Assembly: GCF_020520425.1 (NCBI RefSeq)
Contig: NC_079488.1
Span: 5,681,747-5,745,746 of the forward strand
DNA: 64,000 nucleotides
Direction of reading: 5' to 3'
DNA from: Spinacia oleracea
Lineage: Eukaryota > Streptophyta > Magnoliopsida > Caryophyllales > Amaranthaceae
Shown here: positions 45,963 to 58,660 of the stretch, piece by piece
Layout: each line of letters begins with the position of its first letter
Numbering within the stretch: position 1 is the stretch's first letter
Notes under the pieces: model-generated
What the model saw: only the letters and a program-made list of their open reading frames with translations
Told to the model about the DNA's origin: nothing
Databases searched by the model: none
Position numbers and translations under genes: made by a program

Positions 45963-47135
45963 ATGCCTCCTAAGCCAACAAAGAAGAGAAGGGGAGGAGA
46001 TGTTGGTTCTTCCTCATAAATCACCCCACCCACCAATGTCTCAACAACCTATGGCATCCAATTCGAGTCCCAAAAGCATTGGGACAACTTTGAGCGGCTC
46101 CCCTCTAGAAAAATCCGACCTACAAAATTCTATCACGGGCCTACTCTAGTTTCACTTGGACTTAAGGATGAAGTGATGCTATTGGTTAAAAACTTTGGAT
46201 TAAAGGAGTTCATAAATCTAAATTGCGAGACCTATCCTAGGCTCACCTTAGAATTCCTATCCTCCATAGAGACCACTTCAACGGATGATGGGTTACAAGT
46301 GCACTTCCGGCTTTTCAATGAATCACATGAGTTAAGCTCCTCCGAGTTGGGTGCAATATTTTTTTTCCCCCAAGATGGTGAAGTTCACACCAACTTAGCC
46401 ACCACTCTAGTAGCCAATGGGTTTGCCTATAATGAGAGCGATTGGTGGAGCCAAATCACCGAGCATACCCACTTCCAAACAAACCAATCCAAGGAATCGG
46501 AAATCATTCACCTAGCCCTCCGATATTTCTCTCGAATTCTTTCCTATTCCATATTTTTCAAGGCAAGTCTAGGAGCCATGATTAAGGATGAGGTTGCTAG
46601 GCTATGGTTGGCCGACAAACCACGACCGCATTTCCGCTACGATTGTGTAGCATCCTTCATTAGCCGACGCTTGGGCCCTAGGGATGGGACCGTGAAGGGA
46701 GAAATCCACATGGGAGCCATGGTCACCCTCATTTCCAAGAGGATGAACAAAGGGAAACTTGCGGAAAGGTTGAATGGTCTCGCTAGCATTGGTGGCCCGG
46801 ATGACAAGTTTCTCAACATTACGGCCCTCCAAAGCCAACGGTTCATCAATTACACCAAAAGGAAGGATACTAGGTGGATCGCCGTGGTCTACAAGGAACA
46901 AGAATGGTATGTTCTCCCAAACCACAACCTCACAAAGATTGATCGCACCAAAGCCCACCCATGGGCCATCGAAGCACAAGACATCCCGGATGGTCTAAGC
47001 TTGGTGGTAACCGAGCCACCGCAACAAAGGGTGAGAGTACCCCGGCAACAAGCTCCCCAAGGGGAGAAAGGTACATCATCTTCCTCTACCCCCTCCCCAT
47101 TTAGCTTTGAGGGTATTCAAAGTACCCTTAGTGAT
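45963..47135 (+). pseudogene. A ORF3 (ATHILA ORF-1-like, env position), N-terminal part
   Basis: The ATG at 45963 starts a basic N-terminus (MPPKPTKKRRGG, possible nuclear signal), with a stop TAA at codon 19 (46017). The same frame is then open to the M2 insertion. The central part (about 46140-46990) resembles the ATHILA ORF-1 family: YPRLTLEFLSSIET, HFRLFNESHELSSSELG, and a conserved Trp/His-rich region. I see no signal peptide or transmembrane segment in this part, so an envelope role is not supported by sequence. The N-terminal Met codons after the stop (46173) are less likely starts. Function unknown. Confidence 0.8.
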
Positions 47136-48499
47136 TGTTAGGTTATGATACATATGACAATTCATAAATCATGCGGAAACAACCATTAAGCCAGGAATAC
47201 ATATTATTTACACATAATCATATAGCATAATTTAGATGCATACTCTTTGTTGCGTGCCTTCCCTAGCTGCGCCCGAACCGAACAAGAACAAGTCTTTAGG
47301 ACTCCAAGTGTCGTCCCTCCGTAGATAGTCCACAGCACGTCCGGATCCGCCTTAAGATTGACCAACTAGAATCGCCCTTAAGGTACTATTATTTTCGGCT
47401 AAATGGGCAAGAGTTATGGCTGATTTTTCTGCTTAAAAATCCTAGTTTTGAATACTTGAAAACTTATGTATAAATAATGACCCCTAGGCCCTTATTTATA
47501 GAGGTATGGAAAAGGAATTGTAATCCTACTAGGATGTGGATTTGTTAATTAGAACTTTATTAGGACTCTAAATAACAAAGCAATTCTAATAAAATTAGGA
47601 TTTTAATCTTCGCACGAATCCCAATAGAATTAGGATTTCCGGCATACGCATCGCACAATCCGTGCACCCGCGCAGGCCTTGCGGCCCACGACAAGCGCAC
47701 AGCCCATGTGCGGTGCTGCGTGCGCGCGCGCGCCCTTGGCTGGGCCTGGCCTTGCGCTGGGCCTGGTCGAGGCGTGCGTTGCGTGCGGCTCGCTGGGCGA
47801 TGGCCTGGCTTCGTGCTGGGCCTTCGTCTAGCGGGCCTCGTCCGATGCTAATTCGTACGATACGCTTCCGATTAAATTCCCGATTCCGGAATTCATTTCC
47901 GATAAGAACAACATTTAATATTTCCGATTCCGGAATTAATTTCCGTTTCGAACAAATATTTAATATTTTCGTTTCCGGAATTATTTTCCGATTCCGATAA
48001 TATTTCCGTTTCTGACAATATTTCCGTTTCCGGCAATATTTCCGATTCCGGCAATATTTCCATTTCCGATAATATTTTCCGATATGTACCATGTTTCCGT
48101 TTCCGGCAACATCTACGACTTGGATAATATTTATATTTCCGATACGATCCATATTTCCGTTTCCGGCAATATCATCGTTTCCGGAGTATTCATTTCTTGC
48201 CTGTGACGATCTCAGCTCCCACTGAAACCAAGATCCGTCGATTCCGAATATCCATAGATGGAGTATTTAATGCCATTAAATACTTGATCCGTTTACGTAC
48301 TATTTTTGTGACCCTACGGGTTCAGTCAAGAGTAAGCTGTGGATTAATATCATTAATTCCACTTGAACTGAAGCGGCCTCTAGCTAGGCATTCAGTTCAC
48401 TTGATCTCACTGAATTATTAACTTGTTAATTAATACTGAACCGCATTTATTAGACTTAACATAGAATGCATACTTGGACCAAGGGCATTATTTCCTTCA
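47136..48499 (-). repeat. 3' LTR of M2 (1364 bp)
   Basis: TG...CA ends. The CpG-rich U3 block (about 47640-47850) is a third version, distinct from M0/M3 and M1. TTCCG 18-bp repeats lie at about 47870-48185. Other parts align well with M1. Confidence 0.94.
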
Positions 48500-48512
48500 G
48501 TCTCCCACTTGT
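48500..48512 (-). other. Polypurine tract of M2
   Basis: Reverse complement ACAAGTGGGAGAC next to the 3' LTR, as in P and M1. Confidence 0.75.
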
Positions 48513-49640
48513 CCTTAGGGACAAGTGTGCATTTCCTAATTCCTTTGTCGCTCGATGCTTGCTCTTGAACATAAGGTAAGAGTTGTCATCCTTATTATGT
48601 CCAGAGGTGTTTCTCGGTTTCAGAGTTCAACTGATCAAATAAACAGATAATCATAGCCTATGATTCATCCGAGCACGGCCATGCATTTTACGGTTTCTAG
48701 CTCTCCGAGTGGCCTTGTACAACTTTTAAGCATCTCATCCCGATTTATGGGAGGACAATCCCAATCTTGCGATCTTGAGATTAGACTTCGTTTGATAGGT
48801 GATTACCTGAGCGTTGCCTTTATAGCCTCCTTTTACGGTGCGACGGTTGGTCAACGTCAAAGCAACCAGTTCTCAAACAAGTAATCTCAAATCACTCAGG
48901 TATTGAGGATTTAGTGTCTAATAATTTTAATGAAATTTACTTATGACAGATTTTCATCTCTTACAGTAAAGTTTCATAGGTCTTGTCCGATACTAGTCTT
49001 CCCAAAGTAAGTATCTATGCAAATGATTATGACATTGCCATGTCCACATAGTTCAAGAAACAGAACTACTAGTCATCTTGCATTCTAATCGTCTAACGTT
49101 TTCTATGCGTCCAATTTTATAGAAAACTCCGACTAAGGGGACCATTTTCAACCTTTGACATTCAAGTTCACTTGATAGATATTTCTTAGTCACAGGACTG
49201 GTCCTGACAGTCTATCTTTAATATATCGTCAAATTTGAAGGGACTCATCATTTAATACTAAACCAAGATTAAATTGAATATGAAAATACATTTCATATAT
49301 GATAAATGTTCAATCCCAATGTTTTATAACCATGGGCCTCAAACCCATCTTCTAAAACAATTCATGGAATTCAAAGCTATGCTTGATTTCCAGTGCTACA
49401 ACGTGAGTGTTGCTTCTCACTTGTTGCATAGGTTTAGTTATCATGCTTTGCCAATCTTAATATCCTTTTCATAGAATGTTCTTCGAGATATGATGATAAG
49501 ATATTTTCGAGTTTGTTTATTATGTGATCTAGTCTTTCTTACTTCGATGGTGGTTTTACTCATTTTGCAATGAAGAACCATCAAGTTAGCAGACGTTTTT
49601 CTTGCTTCAAGAGTGGTTCTACGCATTTTTCAATGAAGAA

Positions 49641-49753
49641 CCATCAAGCCAGCAGATAGGTGATCTACCCAAGTTCAGTGAAGAACTTTAAACAACCCTG
49701 TTTTATTGCTTCTTAGGCAATAATTACTTTTACTTCAACTGTATAGGTTGCTA
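49641..49753 (-). pseudogene. Copia RNase H remnant of M2
   Basis: Aligned with P and M1 RNase H remnants, with a small deletion shared with M3 (GAAGAACTTTAAACAACC) but not with M1. Confidence 0.5.
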
Positions 49754-50721
49754 GTGATGCTTTGTTTGGATTTACCTATCCAGGCAGTTCATAGATATGT
49801 GGAAGATTCTCCAACTATATCTTAGAACATAGAAATTATTATTTTAATTTCCCACGCAACAACTCATGGTCTCCAACCCATGTTGCCATTTTCAAAACAC
49901 GATGCTCTATAGCTCGTCCTTATCAATGGTTAACTCCAAAGGGTCTTGCTTGATCCTTTGCCATTGTTTATGCGTGTAGCATCAATATTTAGCATATCTT
50001 TATTTCCTTGAATCAAGAACTATTCCTATGTACCTTTTCAAGTACCATAAGTATTCTTGATCTCAATCTAGTTGATCTTTACTTAGATCAATAGAGATTG
50101 GTATATGTTCGTCATGGCTAAGTCATACGATACGTTTTTGGCGATCCTCATATTATATCATACATGATAAATTCTTTTGCAGAATAATTCCCAATTGAAT
50201 TCTATTCATGTAACTTTAGCTTATCTAGTTTCAGTAGATACTAAATTCAGCTAAATTCTTTATCATATAATATAGGTTAAGAATCTTATTTAGATCCTTT
50301 GATGTTTAACTTAGTAAATGCTTATACATAGTTCAAACATCCTTTACTTAGATTTATTCACATGGGTCGAATATCTCCAATGGAGACTTTCGTGTTTGAT
50401 TTAGTAAATGCCTTTACTTAATCCAAAACAATATCATAAGATCTTTGTAAATAGATCTTAATACCCAGTATGTACTAAGTTTCGCCATGGTCCATCATTG
50501 ATGAATAATTTCAAATCTAAGTCATTAGCATTTGAATGTTATTTCACAATAGAGAGATATGTGTGTAATACACATAGGACCAATTAAGTTTTAAGTACTC
50601 CCACTAAACTTCTTATATATCTATAAGAATCATGTATATTTTATGAAACTAAAATGCTTATTAGCTTCACTTAAAATACAGTTCCAATTCCCAATTGCTT
50701 GCTTAAATCTGTACTTAGATT

Positions 50722-51048
50722 TTATAAGCTAGATTTCCATTTCAAGCATTTATTTGGATCCACAAATTCTATGACATACCATGTACATATTATATTCCAA
50801 CATTTGATTGAGGAATACGTTTTGTCATCCAATTGCCATAAGTACCAATATGCAATCATTGCTTGAATTATAGACTTAAGCATTACGATTTTGCATGAGG
50901 TTTCAACACAATCCATGCCATGAATTTGCTTTTAACCTTTAGCAACTAATCTAGCTTTGTGTGTGAACACAATTCCATGTTTGATGGTTTTTATCCTTAA
51001 AACAAACTTGCAACCAATAGGTGTGAAACTATTCTTGCAAATCAACAA
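50722..51048 (-). pseudogene. Copia RT N-terminal remnant of M2
   Basis: Same fragment as in M1, but the Tyr codon in VAKGYKQ is a stop (TTA on the plus strand at about 50932), so only the MDCVETSCKIVMLKSIIQAM part is open. Confidence 0.75.
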
Positions 51049-53960
51049 AATTTCAATTTTGTCATCAAAACATTGAGTATGTTTTATGGCCTTTAACCAA
51101 TTAAACATATAGTCTATATATGGCCTCTAACCATTTTAGGGAATCTGGGTTTCGTCATAGCTTTCTTACAAGTCACTTCTTTTAGTTTGACTGCAAGTTG
51201 TAGGTTTCTTTACTATCTAATAGAAGAATTGCATAGTTTTAGTGACTTGAATTCTATGCCTACTTGGGTATAGAACATCAAACAATAGAATATCAATAGC
51301 CACTTGAAAGTCCTTTGAATATTCTGTTCTCCTTGAAGCACTTGTAAAGTCTTCTAAGAGATGTCTATTCTTTAAAGCCACTTCTAAAGTCCTTAAAGAA
51401 TAAGTTCGGTTTTTTCTGAAGCACTTCGAAAAGCCTCCGGAATGTCCGTTTATGTTTGTTGTTCGCCTCGAAGACTTTCGAGGTCTATTTTCTCCCACTT
51501 GTCATTTTGGAAACGAATCTCCAAAAGGACATTATTTCGAGCAAACAAACATTATGTTCTCAAAAATTCGTGGTAGAAACAATACCCTTGTGTCTCATTT
51601 GAATAAATCACAATGAAACATATATCTAGACTTGGGCCTTAGTTTGTTGAATAACAAACACTAAGCTCCCACTGAGTTTAGCAACTCTTTAGATATATAT
51701 AATTGAAAAGATATCCTGAAATTACTTTTCAATAGCTTTGACGAATTTGGTTTAGTTTGGTGGTAGTTGAGCATTTTGTTTTAGAAATTATAGGAAAAGT
51801 CTTTATGATTCATCATTGATCGAATCAAGTACTAATTGACTTCGATTATTCCAACTACGATATGCCATATCTTATGGACCTAGATTGTGAAATTAAAACA
51901 CACAATCATTGATGATCATATTTGGTCTCAAGTAATCATCAACATGATCTAACCTAGATCTTTATGATTTCTTGCCAAGTGGATTTTATACTTCTGAATC
52001 TTGGAACTACCCAAACAGATTCAACTTATATCACATTTGAGTCAATAAACCTATATTCACTCAAATCCATAAAGTCATAAAATCTTTCTTTAGCTTTGAA
52101 CTCTATCGTCTAGGCGTTCTAACAATAGTTCATATCTTTTGTTACTTTCAACAAGTAAGACTAGCTTGTCTTAAGTTGATCTAGAAATCAACCAACTTTC
52201 AAAAGTCCATTAAAATAGAGCTTTTGAATGTTAACTTGTTGATATGGTCTAAGCAACAATGCCAAAGATTAGTGGAACTCAAATCAAGGGGTTGATTTGA
52301 ACCTAGTAAAGTTCTTTAAAGAGTTGTTTGTTTTAATCAAGCATATTGACTCATTCCGTAAATGACCATTTCATTCAAATAAACAAACAAACAAGCATTG
52401 TTTTTGTTCTTCTGAATGTGAGTCTTTCTGTGTTTGAAGCAGAAATTTAGGTATGCTGATTATGGAACAAAATAGCCATTTAGTTCCAGCCTTTGAAAGG
52501 ACTTAAAACAAACTAGATGACCCTACAACTAATGTAGCATTGCCATGCTTCATTTCCCACTTGTAGGTCATTAGTGTATCCTAGCTTCCATTGTTTGAGT
52601 TATTACCGAAGTAAGAACCTCAAGCGGTATATGATACCAAGGAAGTTTGATTGCTAGGTCACTTCTCTTTAAACATAAATTTATAGGTAGAAACGGAATC
52701 GTAAATTCCTTTCATTTGTTCCTCGTTTTCCTATTTCTTGTACCCTTTCTTATAGTCTTAAGAATTGAATTCTTTAATGTTGACTTTTATACTTTGTTAG
52801 ACATGTCCAATGTCACCAACAAGGTTCTTTACCATTTTAATTTATGTTGAATATTTTGTTTCAACTAGATGATCTTACCAGAAGCTTCTAAAGTTCTCTA
52901 AGCATCGATCTATTCGAATGTCTAGGGACTAGACTCATTCGAGAATTAAATGGACAAAGATATTAGGTTGTTAACCATTGGTAAAGCTGAGCGTATTAAA
53001 CTCAATGCTTTATGATCTCAAAACTACATTGTATTTTGAATTCACAAGCACCAATCGGTTTGCCATTCGATTTTGATTCTCGAAAACAACCATAAAAGTC
53101 GATATAAGAAACGTACATTTTAAATTGCTCATTTTCTCTCATTTCCGTGAATCGTTCTTGGATTCACTACCAATCGAGGAAATTTACTGTTACCTTTCTA
53201 AAAGGATTTATTGCAGTGCAAGATATTTAATTATAAACAATAATTAAATCATAATTGAAGCATGCAAAGTCTAAACATTTATCATGAGTAACAACTTGAA
53301 AAGCAATCATGCAATTTAAACAAGTTATTAGCATTTTATTCGAATTTATTGTTCCGGCAGGTGTGAATAAAATGATTCCAAGATCCTAAAATCATTGAAG
53401 AACTAAGCACAGTTTGTCGACTTAATCCTAAAACATCTTAGGTAAGCAAAAGCCTTTTGCTAATAGTCTAGAAACTATTCTTGGTTGATAGGTACGTCTA
53501 AGAACTTATTAGGTAAACCTATCGATTTTGCCACGACATAAAAGGACTCCTTACTTATATCGTTGAGTTTCACCAAAACTAACATGTACTCACAATTATT
53601 TGTGTACCTCGCCCCTTTAGGACCAATAAGTAACACCTCGCTGAGCGAAAACTATTACTAGATTGATGTAAAGGATATCCAAGCAAGTGTATATTTTGGC
53701 ATGGCACCTTATAACTCAATTTTTAAGTTTGGAACTTAAGGCTCTTACTATGTTGGTTAGATTTTAAGTGAACTAAAATCCTTAATCATGCAACATAATC
53801 AAGCTCTTGATCTCATGCATTTTAAGACATATTTAAAAGCAATAAATAACTTAAAACATGCATAAGATAAATGTGATCTAGTATGGCCCGACTTCATCTT
53901 GAAGCTTTAACTTCAAAGTCCGTCTTGAAAATCTCCGTGGGAGGCACCATTTTCTTCAAA

Positions 53961-55979
53961 TAGGATAAGCTATAATTAAAACTAATTACAACTATTTGAT
54001 GGTACGCAGACCATATTTGAATTGAAAAACGACTTTGGTACTTTAGACCAATTACATTCAAATTAATGGTGCGCAGACCATATTTTCTATCCTATTTGGG
54101 CCATACTAGTCACCTCATAACCTGCAAAACAGTACATATACAATATATACCATTCACCCATTCATTATCATGAATGGCCCACATAGCTGGTTAGTAAAAC
54201 ACATTATGCATCACGTAAACATTTGCAGCAATTAGTCAAGGGCACCAATAATCTACCAATTATTTAGTCCTTATTAATTCTAATCAAGTTGTTTTAACCT
54301 TAAGGATTTGTAGACCTAATCAAGAGTTTATGACTAAAAGCGCTCCCACTTAAACCAATAAATTCATATGCTTTACTAATTTTAAACATAAAAATGTATT
54401 TCAAGTCTAACCGGAAACATACAAATTTAATTAAAATTTAAAGCCCATATAAATTTATAAATGAATCCAAAAAATTTTAATTTGATTTCAGTCGAATTTT
54501 AAATTAATTCATGATTTTAATTTTAGTAAAATAATTAGAATAAATAAATTTTATTATAATTACAATATTCAAAATTAAAATCCAAGAAAATAATTTAAAT
54601 TATTAATTTTAAAATTAATTAAAATTACGTGAACTGAAAATTTCAAATTAAACATTCAAAACGATCTAATCGTAACGCAAACACCCTACGCATCGCACGC
54701 CCATGGGCCACACGCACACAGCCATCGCTGGCCATGTGCGCGCAGCCCATGCGCTCGTCGCATAGCTGCTGCATCTTCCCATCGCAAGCCATCGTACAAG
54801 TGGTGCTCGCTGCGCGCGCGCCAGCGCTCGACGCACGCGAGCCATCGCTCGCTGTGCGCGCTCGCCAGCGCTTGCTGCGCGCGCTCCAGCGCTTGATGCA
54901 CGCGAGCCATCGCTCGCTGTGCGCGAGCAATTGCGCGCGATCAACGCTGGGCGCAGCGCTCGTGGCACGCGAGCTTGCGCTCGCTGCGCGCGCTTGCGCG
55001 AGGCAGTGCGCGTTGTGGCGCAGCCCGCTTGCTGCCCACACGCGACTGCCATGCCTTGCCTTCGCCCATGCCCATTCATCCATAGCTCGTGGCCCACGAC
55101 ACAAGGCAGGGCTGCTGCCTTGTGCTCGTGCACCATGCCCTTGCTCATTGCATTCGTGCCGCACGGGCGACGAGCTCCCTTGCTCGTCGTCGCATGCCCG
55201 CACTATACACCCCTTAAGGGTAACACGAAGCGTCCATTGCTTTGTGCGTGCAAGTTATGTGAACGAATCGCATAAAAAATTTAAAATTTATATTTAAAAT
55301 TAATGACAAATTAATAAATAATATTAATTTCATAATTTTAGGGCGAAAAATCGAAAATTTATTATTCAATTGATTTCCGATTATCATGGATTCAAGCCTA
55401 GGTCATAAAAATTTAAAATTTATCATAAATTTACAATTTTTATGGTGGTTTTTAATCATAGGTTTCTAATTAAATTATAATTAATTATGAAAATCAAATT
55501 AATTCTAAATTATTCTAATTTTCAACAAATTAATCATAATTACAAATTAGATTGCATAATTAACAAGGCTAGGCATTCAAACTTGTTAAACATATACAGT
55601 AGGTCAATCAAAAATTCAAGATTTATCAACAAGAATCGCAAATATTTAATTTAACATCTTAAATTTACGAAATTTTGCATTCGAAAAACTAAAACCTTCG
55701 AAAAGTCATAGTTAGGCTTCGAATTTGAGAATTCTGGGTTCGGCAGAAAAATACTCTTTTTGTCAAAATTTTAGAATGCCTTTTACATGCGGAATTGACA
55801 CAAAAATCACTCGATTTGGATGAGTAACGAAGAAACTGCCGAAAAACTGCGTACGTATAATTAAATAAACGCAATTTGCAATTAATTAACAATTACGAAA
55901 ATTAATCACCCCTTTTAATTCTTGCAAATTTGTAATATTTAACCATGTTCATGCAATTTAGATTATGAAAATAATAAGA
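53961..55979 (-). other. M2 5' leader with GC island
   Basis: Homologous to the M0 and M1 leaders. The GC-rich island is about 54680-55215. The CpG array within it is short and degenerate. No credible coding sequence. Confidence 0.75.
54835..54935 (-). repeat. Short CpG-rich array in M2 leader
   Basis: Four or five degenerate units related to CCATCGCTCGCTGTGCGC and CCAGCGCTTGCTGCGCGC. The lowest copy number of the three leaders. Confidence 0.7.
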
Positions 55980-55993
55980 GGCTCGTGATACCG
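55980..55993 (-). other. Primer binding site of M2 (one mismatch)
   Basis: Reverse complement CGGTATCACGAGCC: the first base of the usual TGGTATC is changed. It lies one base from the LTR remnant. Confidence 0.75.
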
Positions 55994-55994
55994 C

Positions 55995-56049
55995 TGTTAT
56001 TAGACTTAACATAGAATGCATACTTGGACCAAGGGCATTATTTCCTTCA
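55995..56049 (-). repeat. 5' LTR remnant of M2 (55 bp)
   Basis: Only TGTTA from one LTR end is joined directly to TTAGACTTAACATAG... through TTCCTTCA at the other end. About 1.3 kb including the promoter is missing. The join shares TTA, consistent with a microhomology deletion. Outside lies the TSD copy GTGAT. Confidence 0.9.
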
Positions 56050-56582
56050 GTGATATCCTTCACGGGAAAGATCACTGGGGGTACTATGCACGGGCAAACT
56101 ATGATGTTAATGTGAGGAACAACCTCATTGACCCGTACTTGAACTACCCTAACCACCCCCAAGAAGGGCCAATTCCTCGTTGGGGGGGGGGGGGGGGAGA
56201 TGGCGCACCACTCACCTATCCATACTATAGTGGTCATGTTTCCCCCGAGGAGAGAATTGCCCCTCCCCCTCCATATGATTGGACTAGGCCGGGCGGGGCG
56301 GACATTGCGTATGACCCGGCATTCCCCGATGTTTACCCTCCCCGTTCTGAAAATTGGGGGGCATGTTGAGGGACATACCAAGCACCATACATGTCGGTTT
56401 GCCCCACCGCCCCTAGATATGATTGGCCACCCTACACCGACGCCTCCGGGCCCGATGTGGATAGCCAATACAACATCTCCCCGACCCCGCCCGATTTTAT
56501 TAGTGAATATGATCCATCGGGCATCTATTATCCCTACCGACCTCCTCAAGAGGATGATGATGATCGTATGGACGATGCTTGA
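56050..56582 (+). pseudogene. A ORF3, C-terminal part
   Basis: After the TSD copy the ORF3 frame resumes in the same phase and runs to TGA at 56580-56582, with one in-frame TGA near 56367. The translated tail is rich in Pro, Tyr, Asp and Gly (APPPPYDWTRPGG, YRPPQEDDDDRMDD), low in predicted structure, with an acidic end. A run of 16 G (56182-56197) lies in it. I recognise no domain and no membrane segment. Confidence 0.75.
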
Positions 56583-57193
56583 GTCATTCCCCCCCCCCCC
56601 TATTTGTGCCTTGATTAGATTATGTTGCTCGAGGACGAGCAAATGGTTAGCTTGGGGGGAAGATTTTAGCTAGCTTGGGGGGATGCTACTTGGGAGCATG
56701 TGGTGGGTTGGAAGAGGTATCTTTTGGTAGTTGTTTCTTGTTGGTGGTGGTTGTTGGTTGTTTCTCTTGCTAGTTGGTTGATGGTTAGTGGTTGGTGGTT
56801 GTTGCTTGTTGCCATTGCGTGTTGGTTGTGTTGGTTGTTTGATGATGTTGCTTGCTTGTTTTATTTTGCTTGCTATGAGTATGATTGGTGTATGCTTGTG
56901 GTGCTTGATTCATGTCTCATCGATATCCTTAGTGGATGATCGCTCCCATTTCTAAAAATCCAAAATGGCTAACAATTTCTCTCATTTGAGTTTTCTTCTC
57001 TTAATTTTTGTTATTTTCTTTTCGCTTTCTTTTCTTAATTTTTGCTATTTTCTTTTCACTTTCTTTTCTTAATTTTTTGTTATTTTCTTTTCTTAATTTC
57101 TTAAAAAAAAAATTACAAAAAGATTTTTCACTTATTATTTTTGTTTTCGCTTTTTATTCAACTTTCGCAATTTACTTTTTGTAAATAAATTTT

Positions 57194-57236
<43 letters not shown>

Positions 57237-58367
57237 TTATTTTTTAAAAAAAAGGCTTTCTTTATTACTTAATAAACGGTCAAAATGCCCAAGGACGATG
57301 CCCAAATGATGAAATCTAATGTGGTTCCCTTTTTTAGGCCTTTGTGGGAAATTGTAGGAGTTGTTCTCAGAAAAATGTATGCTAGAGTTAGGGTGTTCTG
57401 GGAGTTGCTTAATCTCTATTGCTCCTTGTACCACTAAAGTTAGTCTTCAACCGTGAAATTTCCATCTAGCTTGAAAAATTGTCTAATTTTCTCATCATTG
57501 AATAAAAGTATCCCAATATGTGGTCCCTTGAGCCCCTAAGTGTACCCTTATTCCCTTCAAAGTGAAACTCTACAAAAGACTTAGTTTTACCTTCGTATCA
57601 TTCAATAAGTGGCATCATAAGCCATAAGTGTATTTTTCATCTTCTTTGCTCAAATAAAGTTTATTCTTGTAAAGAGAAAATCCCATAATAAGGGAAAAAG
57701 AAAAAGCCAAAAACAGTGAAAAAAGGAAAAAAAAAAGAGAAAAAAAAAGTCTAATAAGAGGTCAATTTGTGGATGCCTCCCACGCTTAGTTTTCACTCGT
57801 TCATGTCTTGAGTAGAGGGAACCAAAAGGGGGTCTAATCGTGCATTTGGGAGACGTGGACCATTATTCTTGGATTCTTTTAACCAAAGTATAGCTTATGA
57901 AACATTTTGAATAGCTAGATGTGCTCTAATGTACCAAGTAAAAGCGCTAATAGAAGTGTCACCTAGCAATTTAGATTAGTCCTCGCCTTTACTCCTAACT
58001 TTGGCATACATTTGGAAGAATCTTTTCCGAGAAGTCACTCAATTGTCTTAATTTGTGGACCACTTCCGTGATGGGTTAACTTGGGCATGATCGTGTAGTT
58101 TAATTTTCTTTATTTCTATTTTCATTTAAGTTATGGGTAAAACTCGAGGAAAACCCTTGCGAGATCTCACTCGCCCTCTAGAATGACTTAGGGGTTTAAA
58201 GAGCTTATTGCATGTGTTTAAATGCAATCGTGATTCCTACGACAGTGAGTTAGTGTATATTCTCACCCCCATTTTTCCTTTTTGTTTTGTTTGAATAAAA
58301 TCTCGTATTTCCCTTGTTCTTCTCTTGTTTTGCTTGAGGGAAAGCAAAAGTCTAGCTTGGGGGAGTT
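56583..58367 (+). other. A 3' region before right LTR
   Basis: Non-coding. It starts with a run of 12 C (56589-56600), then two polypurine-like motifs (TTAGCTTGGGGGGAA, 56648-56662, and CTAGCTTGGGGGGAT, 56670-56684), a T/G-rich stretch with TTGGTGG-type repeats (56700-56880), T-rich sequence, an (AT)16 run (57197-57229), and from 57440 the part shared with 4362-5293. The PPT next to the LTR is at 58351-58365. Confidence 0.75.
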
Positions 58368-58660
58368 TGATGACTCTTAAGATAGTATTTTGCCTCTTTT
58401 TATTCTTGTTTTTGTTTGTTTTCCTCCCCTTTTATGCTCATTTTAGTCCCCTTTCTCTTGCATGCTTAGTTGACTCGGTTTCTCCTAATTACTGTCCTTT
58501 CGCCTTGTTTTTTTTTAATTTTTGTCAAGCTTTTGCTTTTCACGGGTTTGTTAATGTGTAGGAAAATAAGTAAAACGGACGGAAAAGTCAATGGAAGTCA
58601 ACGGTATGCAAAGAAAGCTCGAAGTGGAAGAAAGGAGTCAAGGAATCAAGAACTCGAGAT

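Larger units (their letters stand above)
48513..53960 (-). pseudogene. Degenerate copia coding region of M2
   Basis: Same relic as in M1: RNase H remnant about 49641-49753, RT remnant 50722-51048 and GAG-pre-integrase remnant about 52231-52275. Here the 58-bp repeat at about 51205-51260 is present once, whereas P, M1 and M3 have two copies. The 93-codon frame at 51217-51498 has no recognisable domain. Confidence 0.7.
47136..56049 (-). mobile_element. Copia-family element M2 (5' LTR almost deleted)
   Basis: Minus-strand element with TSD GTGAT (47131-47135 and 56050-56054). The 3' LTR (47136-48499) is complete, while the 5' LTR survives only as 55 bp (55995-56049). The internal region matches M1 and keeps the leader array, RT and RNase H remnants. 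The intact TSD shows the deletion happened after insertion. Confidence 0.95.

Noticed and set aside
45963..47135. ORF3 as a host gene
   Set aside because: It lies between A pol and the A LTR, in the position and with the sequence type of ATHILA ORF-1.
55902..56642. 246-codon minus-strand ORF
   Set aside because: Antisense shadow of ORF3's Pro/Gly-rich tail, extended through M2's LTR remnant.
56700..56939. 79-codon Trp/Leu/Val-rich ORF resembling a membrane peptide
   Set aside because: Comes from TTGGTGG-type simple sequence in A's 3' region; no counterpart is visible elsewhere in the window.
57197..57229. (AT)16, plus G16 at 56182 and C12 at 56589
   Set aside because: Ordinary simple-sequence runs in non-coding or low-complexity DNA; possible assembly-length uncertainty but no special function inferred.
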